From CAYYFX01 sp964471155 (lineage in GTDB: Bacteria > ARS69): 11,637 bases of DNA. The stretch's first letter is position 1, and the number at the start of each line of letters is the position of its first letter. The notes under the pieces were generated by a model. It was not told where the DNA came from and did not search any database. It was given only the letters and a program-made list of their open reading frames with translations. The position numbers were made by a program, and so were the translations under genes. The DNA lies in NCBI GenBank assembly GCA_964471155.1, contig CAYYFX010000116.1, positions 1 to 11,637 of the forward strand. The letters run 5' to 3'. Shown here in pieces: positions 7,429 through 11,637 of the stretch.

Positions 7429-7447
7429 CGCCGGGCCCCGCCCGGCG
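7429..7447 (+). terminator. GC-rich hairpin after the trpF-aroC operon
   Basis: CGCCGGG (7429-7435) and CCCGGCG (7441-7447) pair perfectly around a 5-nt loop, about 70 bp past the operon's last stop. There is no following T-run, so this is a weak terminator candidate. Between 7358 and 7428 I see only GC-rich sequence without a gene. Confidence 0.3.
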
Positions 7448-7460
7448 CAACCGCTTGCGC
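7445..7460. repeat. Inverted repeat upstream of the sigma-54-like promoter
   Basis: GCGCAA (7445-7450), CCGC, TTGCGC (7455-7460): a perfect 6-4-6 inverted repeat centred about 65 bp before the predicted transcription start of the lipoprotein gene. Its shape and place suit a dimeric activator site, as sigma-54 promoters need. It overlaps the last bases of the hairpin at 7429-7447 by three positions. Confidence 0.35.
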
Positions 7461-7490
7461 GCGTGCCGCTTCCGCCGCGGGACACGCCCC

Positions 7491-7506
7491 TGGCACGCCG
7501 CCTGCG
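7491..7506 (+). promoter_or_regulatory. Sigma-54-type (-24/-12) promoter candidate
   Basis: TGGCACG (7491-7497), four bases, then CTGCG (7502-7506). The sigma-54 consensus is YTGGCACG-N4-TTGCW. The whole -24 element, including the preceding C at 7490, is perfect, and the key GG and GC doublets have the required spacing; the -12 element differs by C for T and G for W. Transcription would start near 7518, giving a leader of about 110 nt before the ATG at 7628. No sigma-70-type hexamer pair is obvious in this gap. Confidence 0.5.
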
Positions 7507-7627
7507 TATGCGAACCGGCAGTCACCCCCGGGCCGTGCCGCGATCCGTCGCTGCCGGCCTCGGTCGCGGCAGGTCCGGGGGCGCGTCATCCCGAGAGCGG
7601 CCGGCCGCCACCGAAGGAGAGCCCACC

Positions 7628-8509
7628 ATGACCACGCGCGCTCGTCGATCCCTGGCCGCGACCGCCTTCGCCGGGTCGCTGCTGTTCCTCAACGGATGCT
7701 TCGACTCGGAGAGCAACCCCACCGCGGCGGAGGACACCGAGCAGGCCGCGATCGAGTACGTCGTGCTGGACGAGGAGGCGCCGCTCGCGGACGCCGACGT
7801 GCTGTACTGGGACGACGGCGACGGCTCCGTGGCGGCCGCTCCCATCGCCACCACGGGCTGGCGGCGCGAGCTCCTCTCGCTGGACCGCTCGGTGAGCATC
7901 GAGATCGAGCAGCCCGCCGGCGAGCCCGCGCGCGCGGACGTCACGTACCACTGGGACGCCACCGGCATCCTGCACCTGTGGGCGTGCGCGGACAGCATGG
8001 CCACGCACTACGAGAAGGACTTCCAGGACCTCGGCGTGCGGCGGCTGCTGCTCGAGCGCGCCCGCCGCACCGACGAGCGCAACCGCGGCTGGCGCCTGAT
8101 CGCGCTGTCCGGCGTCTCGATCGAATCGCCGGGCACCACGCGCGCCATCCGTTCGGTGCGCATCCAGGCGGGCGCCGTGGACGAGACCGTGACGAACGTG
8201 ACCGACCTCGTGCGCGTGAACGACGTGCTCACGATCCCGGCCGGCGAGGAGGTGCTGGTCACCGTGGACACGGGCGACGCCTCCGACCAGGTGTACCTGC
8301 ACCTGCGGCATCGCCGCGCGCGCATGGCCCTGACCGGCAACGGCGACGGCACGTTCTCCGGCCGCTTCCTCGCGAGCCATGTGGCCGGGCCGCGGCACCT
8401 CGTGGTGGACGTGCTGTCCGAGGGGACGATCCACGACGACGTCGCGCCGTACGACAACGTCGCGTGGGGCATCCCCTGGCGGATCGAAGGGGACCGGCCG
8501 GCCCGGTAA
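7628..8509 (+). CDS. Unknown lipoprotein, possible Ig-like C-terminal domain
   Basis: 293 residues. The N-terminus is a lipoprotein signal: basic residues, hydrophobic stretch and lipobox L21-N22-G23-C24, so the protein should be lipid-anchored at Cys24 with Phe at +2. The next 20 residues are an acidic linker. I do not recognise the family. Residues about 40-110 look beta-rich. About 110-165 hold a segment with HLWACADSM and a basic stretch RLLLERARRTDERNRG. About 200-287 alternate like a beta sandwich of Ig type (VLVTVDTGD, QVYLHLR, GNGDGTFSGRF, HLVVDVLSEG). Start: AAGGAG (7614-7619) lies 8 nt before the ATG, and the signal peptide begins there, so the open frame upstream to 7463 is not used. 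It stands alone behind a sigma-54-like promoter and ends at a shared hairpin terminator. A surface or periplasmic-leaflet role is inferred only from the anchor. Confidence 0.85.
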   Translation: MTTRARRSLAATAFAGSLLFLNGCFDSESNPTAAEDTEQAAIEYVVLDEEAPLADADVLYWDDGDGSVAAAPIATTGWRRELLSLDRSVSIEIEQPAGEPARADVTYHWDATGILHLWACADSMATHYEKDFQDLGVRRLLLERARRTDERNRGWRLIALSGVSIESPGTTRAIRSVRIQAGAVDETVTNVTDLVRVNDVLTIPAGEEVLVTVDTGDASDQVYLHLRHRRARMALTGNGDGTFSGRFLASHVAGPRHLVVDVLSEGTIHDDVAPYDNVAWGIPWRIEGDRPAR

Positions 8510-8533
8510 GCGGCGGCGATCCGATCCGGACGA

Positions 8534-8563
8534 CGAAGGCCGCCGGGTTCCCGGCGGCCTTCG
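8534..8563. terminator. Bidirectional hairpin between convergent genes
   Basis: CGAAGGCCGCCGG (8534-8546) and CCGGCGGCCTTCG (8551-8563) form a perfect 13-bp stem with the 4-nt loop GTTC. It starts 24 bp after the lipoprotein stop and ends 4 bp before the stop of the barrel gene on the other strand. A long stem between two convergent stops is a typical shared terminator, although no T-run follows on either side. Confidence 0.8.
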
Positions 8564-8567
8564 CGCG

Positions 8568-9818
8568 TCACCAGTCCTCGTCCTCGGGTTCGGGCGGGCG
8601 CCGTCGGCTCCAATCCTCGAAGCCCGTGAGCGTGACCCCGAGGCGCACGAACTGCTCGTGGTACTCGCTCTCGTCCTTCTTCCCGCGCCATCCGTACTCG
8701 AGGAACCAGTCGAACTGGCCGCGACCGTCCGCGAACACGAACCCGGTCCCGGCGCTCAGCGCGGTCTCGCGGATCTCCCGCCCGTTCGCGTCCAGCGTGT
8801 GCAGCGGTTCCGTGCGGAAGCCCGCGCGCACCGGCTGGCGCAGGCCGCGGCCCGATCCGCCGAGCCACTCCACGCCCGCGGACACGCGATCCACGTCCGC
8901 GAACGTGCCGATCGCGCGCGGCGACTCCACGTCCGCCCACGCCTCGCGCGTCCAGTCCGCCGCGACGCGCCATCCCGGCACGGGCGACGCCTCGATGCCG
9001 GCGCCCATCCGCACCGCGGTCTCCGTCTCGAAGTCCGCCTTCAGCGTGGACGTGGTGTCCTGCGGATCCTCGTTCTCGAGGCGACGGCTGCCGGAGAGAT
9101 CCCCCGGCCAGATGCCCCACGCGCCGACGGCCGCCCGCGCGCCCAGCGGGACCCGCACGCCCAGGCGCCAGGCGGGGCCCCACGCGCCGGTCTCGTCGCG
9201 GTCGTCGCTGTCCAGGAAGGAGGTCCCGTCCGGGAAGTCGTTGCGCCAGTGGATCTCGGAGTTCGACAGCACGAAGTCCAGTCCGGCGCCGACCTGCGCC
9301 GCGCCGAAGTCCCGCGCCAGCAGCACGGGGATGCGCAGCAGGTTGCCCGAGGCCTCGAACACCTGGCGGTAGGGCCGGCCGTCCGGGGTGGTCGCGTCCT
9401 GCGCGATGCGCCCGTCGATGCGCCGGTCCACCAGGAACCCGGCGCCGATCCGCACGTGGCCCGGCGCCACGAACACGAGCCCGAGGTTCGGCACGTAGCC
9501 CTCATACTCCTTGCGGACGGCGATGTCGCCGCCGCCCCCCGGCAGGGTCTCCTCGGTCCGGATCCAGTCCGTGAGCCAGGAGCCGTGGAAGCGGGTGTTC
9601 GTGACCAGCGCCATCGTCGCCGGGTTCGTCGCGAGCCCCGGCGAGGCGGACGCGGCCTCCGCGCCGCCCATCGCCCGCACGGCCGCCGTGAACGGGAGCG
9701 CGACCTCGCCGTCACCGCGCAGCGAGTAGCGCGATGCCGCCCGCGCGGGCGACGCGACGGCGAGCAGGACGACCGCCGCGACCGGAAGCAGCGCGCCGGG
9801 GCCGGCGCGGCGGCTCAC
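8568..9818 (-). CDS. Outer-membrane beta-barrel protein (FadL/PorV/UPF0164-like)
   Basis: 416 residues from a GTG at 9818. Residues 1-28 are a Sec signal peptide with probable cleavage after ARA (SPARA-AS). The mature start contains VRAMGGA (47-53) and NPATMAL (65-71), the N-terminal pattern of FadL, PorV and UPF0164 barrels. The rest alternates short beta strands and turns, such as NLGLVFVAPGHVRIGAGF, WRVAADW and RVSAGVEW. The last strand FVRLGVTLTGF ends at Phe400 and is followed by a 16-residue charged tail ending in Trp. The role is unknown: channel, hydrophobic-solute uptake or secretion partner are all possible. The start is decided by GGAGGG (9830-9825) 6 nt upstream and by the GTGA overlap with the preceding lipoprotein gene; the open frame extends far upstream, but only by reading through that gene out of frame. 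The coupling suggests the two products act together at the outer membrane. Confidence 0.88.
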   Translation of the reverse strand: MSRRAGPGALLPVAAVVLLAVASPARAASRYSLRGDGEVALPFTAAVRAMGGAEAASASPGLATNPATMALVTNTRFHGSWLTDWIRTEETLPGGGGDIAVRKEYEGYVPNLGLVFVAPGHVRIGAGFLVDRRIDGRIAQDATTPDGRPYRQVFEASGNLLRIPVLLARDFGAAQVGAGLDFVLSNSEIHWRNDFPDGTSFLDSDDRDETGAWGPAWRLGVRVPLGARAAVGAWGIWPGDLSGSRRLENEDPQDTTSTLKADFETETAVRMGAGIEASPVPGWRVAADWTREAWADVESPRAIGTFADVDRVSAGVEWLGGSGRGLRQPVRAGFRTEPLHTLDANGREIRETALSAGTGFVFADGRGQFDWFLEYGWRGKKDESEYHEQFVRLGVTLTGFEDWSRRRPPEPEDEDW

Positions 9819-11008
9819 GGCGTGCCCTCCGGGGCGTCGCCGGGCGTCCACCACACGCGCAGCGTGGGCGCGAGGGCGGGCGTCTCCGTGTCCCAGCCGT
9901 GGAAGCGCAGGTAGTCCGTGTCCGGTCGCTCGTCCGCGGGGCGGATCTCGAAGCCGTGGTTCTCCGCGTCGAGCAGGTCGATGACCACTTGCGTCACGTC
10001 CAGCACCACCGAGTCCTGGTCCGCCACCACGGTCTGGATGCCGAGGATGGTGGGATCCACCTCGGTGGCGAAGCCGTTCCACGGCTCGGCGAGGATCCGG
10101 CGTACGCCCACCGCGAAACCGTTCGCGGCGGACAGCGACGGGTCGCCATGCAGCGTGAGCTCCGCGCGGTGGACGGTGGCACGCACGCCCGGGTCCTCCC
10201 AGGGGAAGCGCAGGAAGGAGCGCGCCGCCACCCCGCGAGCCACCGTGACGCGCCGCGGCTGGTCCGACAGGGGCACGAAGCCCGGCGTGGTGCCGAGCGC
10301 GTACAGGTCCGCGGACGGCGCCGTTCCGCGCACGGAGTCCGCGCCGGACGCGGTCCAGTACACGACCAGGATCGGCGGCGTGGTGGACTGGCGCGCGTCC
10401 AGTTCCAGTTCGCCCTCCTCGCCGGCCGCCGGCAGGAGGGCCACGCCGAAGTTCGTCGTGGAGTCGTCGGACCATGCCTGCGCGAGCGCCGTCAGGGACA
10501 GGTTGAACGTGTCCAGCGCCGCCTCCGGGAACGGCACGGTCAGGGTGACCGCCGGCACGGCGTCGTAGGCCGGGAAGGAGTCCGGGGGCATCGTGACCTC
10601 GGACCAGTCCTCCAGGACGCGATGGATCGCGAGCGTGAAGGACGTGTCGCCGAAGCCGTCCCGGTACGGGAGCACCACGGTGGCACTGTCGAGGGAGACG
10701 CCGCCGCCGGGCAGCGCGGACGGCGGGAAACGGAGCAGCGCGCGGCTCAGGTAGCCGGGTCGCGCGGTGATCGGCATCGTGGGGGCGGCCGCGGGATCCC
10801 CGGCCTGGGTGCCGGACTGGAAGGCGGCCCCCGAGTCCGCGACGAGCGAGACGAAGCGGACCGCCTTCCGGTCCCCGCGATCCTCGATCAGCGAGACGCC
10901 GAGCGTGTCGTCGCCCCGGGTGCCGCAGCCGGTGAACCCGGCGGCGGCGAGGGCGAGAAGGAGCATCGCGCGCGCCGGACCGGCCGGGCGGGCGGACGGG
11001 AATGCCAC
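9815..11008 (-). CDS. Lipoprotein with two DNRLRE-like beta repeats
   Basis: 397 residues from a GTG start at 11008. The lipobox-like end of the signal is GFTGC, with Cys28 as the acylated residue. Two related beta-rich units follow. Unit 1, about 84-218: YLSRALLRFP, SLDSATVVLPY, IHRVLEDWSEV, then ILVVYWT. Unit 2, about 260-388: ARSFLRFPW, VHRAELTLHGD, VRRILAEPWNG, then LRVWWTPG. This order (an L-R-F strand, an A-x-L strand, a basic-hydrophobic strand ending in W, and a final strand ending near W) resembles DNRLRE or CBM96-type modules known from surface proteins; the match is by recollection of the pattern, not a search. AAAGGA (11023-11018) lies 9 nt before the GTG. It is the first gene of a two-gene unit and is translationally coupled to the barrel. 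The function is unknown; a surface-exposed partner of the barrel or a polymer-binding protein is plausible. Confidence 0.85.
   Translation of the reverse strand: MAFPSARPAGPARAMLLLALAAAGFTGCGTRGDDTLGVSLIEDRGDRKAVRFVSLVADSGAAFQSGTQAGDPAAAPTMPITARPGYLSRALLRFPPSALPGGGVSLDSATVVLPYRDGFGDTSFTLAIHRVLEDWSEVTMPPDSFPAYDAVPAVTLTVPFPEAALDTFNLSLTALAQAWSDDSTTNFGVALLPAAGEEGELELDARQSTTPPILVVYWTASGADSVRGTAPSADLYALGTTPGFVPLSDQPRRVTVARGVAARSFLRFPWEDPGVRATVHRAELTLHGDPSLSAANGFAVGVRRILAEPWNGFATEVDPTILGIQTVVADQDSVVLDVTQVVIDLLDAENHGFEIRPADERPDTDYLRFHGWDTETPALAPTLRVWWTPGDAPEGTP
9825..9830 (-). promoter_or_regulatory. Ribosome-binding site deciding the GTG start at 9818
   Basis: On the minus strand GGAGGG lies 6 nt before the GTG, inside the 3' end of the lipoprotein gene. 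The signal peptide begins at this GTG, and the GTG overlaps the upstream TGA. Confidence 0.65.
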
Positions 11009-11047
11009 GAGAGCGGTTCCTTTCCCGGAGGAATTCGAAGGCGCGGC

Positions 11048-11056
11048 AGTCTAGCA
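11048..11056 (-). promoter_or_regulatory. Extended -10 promoter candidate for the lipoprotein-barrel unit
   Basis: On the minus strand TGC-TAGACT (11056-11048) fits an extended -10 (TGN-TANNNT) and resembles the TAGGCT of the trpF promoter. The -35 region (TGGCGG at 17-bp spacing) is poor. The start of transcription would fall near 11041, about 33 nt before the GTG. Confidence 0.4.
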
Positions 11057-11059
11057 GCC

Positions 11060-11560
11060 GACTCCGCAACCCGCCACCGTCGGGGCGGTTCCTGCGCCGG
11101 AGCGCCGTCGCGGGCGCGCGGGGCCGTCGGTTGACGATCCGGGGGACCGTGGGGAAAGTGGCTGCCACGATGACGGTGTCGCGCCGTCCGGAAGTCCGGC
11201 GGCAACGCGCTCGAGTCGTTCGAGGACGCACATCCTGCCCGTGCATCCCGCCTTCGGAGTCGACCGCGGCGTCGCCGCCCGGCTCCGGCGTCCTCGCCGG
11301 TTTCCGCGGGGTAGCGACCGCGTCCGGACCCTCGACCCAATCGCCTGGCCCCGGTTCTGGGACGGCCCGGGAGTGCCAGGTCGGGAAGAGGGAGCCTTTC
11401 GACTCCACGACGAAAGCTCCGCGACGCGGTCCACCCCCGGGATCGGCGCGACGTGCGGTGCGACGGCCGCGAGCCGCGCGGGGCCGGTGCCGGGACCGAA
11501 CCCCGGCGGGGCGGCAGGGGACGACTTTGGAAGTCGCCCACCACCGGCGGAGCCGTGTTC
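11060..11560. other. Gene-less stretch upstream of the tRNA
   Basis: Several open frames cross this stretch on both strands, but their translations are Arg/Pro/Gly-rich and disordered, without any family motif or ribosome-binding site, and base composition does not point to a frame. Small hairpins can be seen: CTCGA/TCGAG (11210-11224), GCCGGG/CCCGGC (11489-11507) and CGACTT/AAGTCG (11522-11536). A TTGACG at 11131-11136 on the plus strand has no good -10 partner. It may hold a decayed gene or an unrecognised small RNA; I can support neither. Confidence 0.5.
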
Positions 11561-11590
11561 TTGACACCCCCAGGGCGCGTTCCGTACCTT
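11561..11590 (+). promoter_or_regulatory. Sigma-70-type promoter of the tRNA gene
   Basis: A perfect TTGACA (11561-11566), an 18-bp spacer and TACCTT (11585-11590). The start of transcription near 11597 would leave about 12 nt of leader before the mature tRNA 5' end. Confidence 0.65.
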
Positions 11591-11608
11591 CCCCGGTCGG
11601 ATTTCCGG

Positions 11609-11637
11609 GGCGGTGTAGATCAGTTGGTTAGAGCAGC
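11609..11637 (+). tRNA. tRNA, 5' part only (identity unknown)
   Basis: The last 29 bases fit the start of a tRNA: a 7-nt acceptor strand GGCGGTG, T8-A9, D-arm GATC - AGTTGGTTA - GAGC, then the first bases after it. The D-loop with GG (18-19) and the TA before the D-stem are characteristic. The D-stem pairs at G10-C25, U12-A23 and C13-G22, but A11 faces G24, a mismatch. The window ends before the anticodon, so the amino acid cannot be given. A strong promoter lies just upstream. Confidence 0.75.

Noticed and set aside
11489..11507. A tRNA T-arm-like hairpin on the minus strand with loop GTTCGGT
   Set aside because: The loop is out of register with the TTCRANY consensus and no D-arm, anticodon arm or acceptor stem can be placed around it.
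9819..11567. Upstream extension of the barrel frame to a 999-codon protein
   Set aside because: The extension reads through the DNRLRE-like lipoprotein gene in another frame and is Arg-rich nonsense. The signal peptide, ribosome-binding site and GTGA overlap all place the start at 9818.

Overview
The window is very GC-rich (third codon positions are almost all G or C). It looks chromosomal and comes from a Gram-negative (diderm) bacterium: there are two proteins with lipoprotein signal peptides, an exported beta-barrel protein, an HD-GYP signalling protein, and both sigma-70-like and sigma-54-like promoter sequences. The style (GC-rich, FadL/PorV-like barrel, surface lipoproteins with DNRLRE-type repeats, Yip1-like membrane proteins) resembles little-studied FCB-group or Eisenbacteria-like lineages, but no rRNA or other taxonomic marker is present, so this is only a guess. 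No transposon, integrase, phage gene or CRISPR array was seen.

Layout. (1) 1-2879, minus strand: a signalling pair. The upstream gene encodes a degenerate receiver, GAF-type sensor and HD-GYP phosphodiesterase protein. The downstream gene, cut by the left edge of the window, encodes an intact receiver joined to a STAS domain and an Ala/Pro-rich tail. (2) 2880-7357, plus strand: a tightly packed four-gene operon behind a good sigma-70-type promoter (TTGACA, 17 bp, TAGGCT). Its genes are trpF (tryptophan), aroC (chorismate), an M24 Xaa-Pro-type peptidase and a membrane protein whose periplasmic domain looks like a peptidase-MA metalloprotease that has lost its HExxH site. Every junction is a stop/start overlap (ATGA, ATGA, TTGA), so the genes are probably translated in a coupled way. 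(3) 7358-8509: a 270-bp intergenic region with a sigma-54-like promoter, then an unknown lipoprotein. (4) 8534-8563: a perfect hairpin shared by two convergent units. (5) 8568-11008, minus strand: a two-gene surface unit, a lipoprotein with two DNRLRE-like beta repeats translationally coupled (GTGA) to an outer-membrane barrel. (6) 11009-11608: about 600 bp without a convincing gene, ending in a promoter for a tRNA gene whose first 29 bases are visible before the window ends.

Working together: the operon joins two aromatic amino-acid steps to a peptidase and a membrane protein, which may be only a housekeeping cluster. The signalling pair could link c-di-GMP breakdown to a STAS partner switch. 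The barrel and its lipoprotein are probably a co-expressed envelope pair. I did not find a clear, self-contained new system. The best leads are the receiver-STAS/HD-GYP pair, the site-less peptidase-MA membrane protein and the sigma-54-like control of the unknown lipoprotein.
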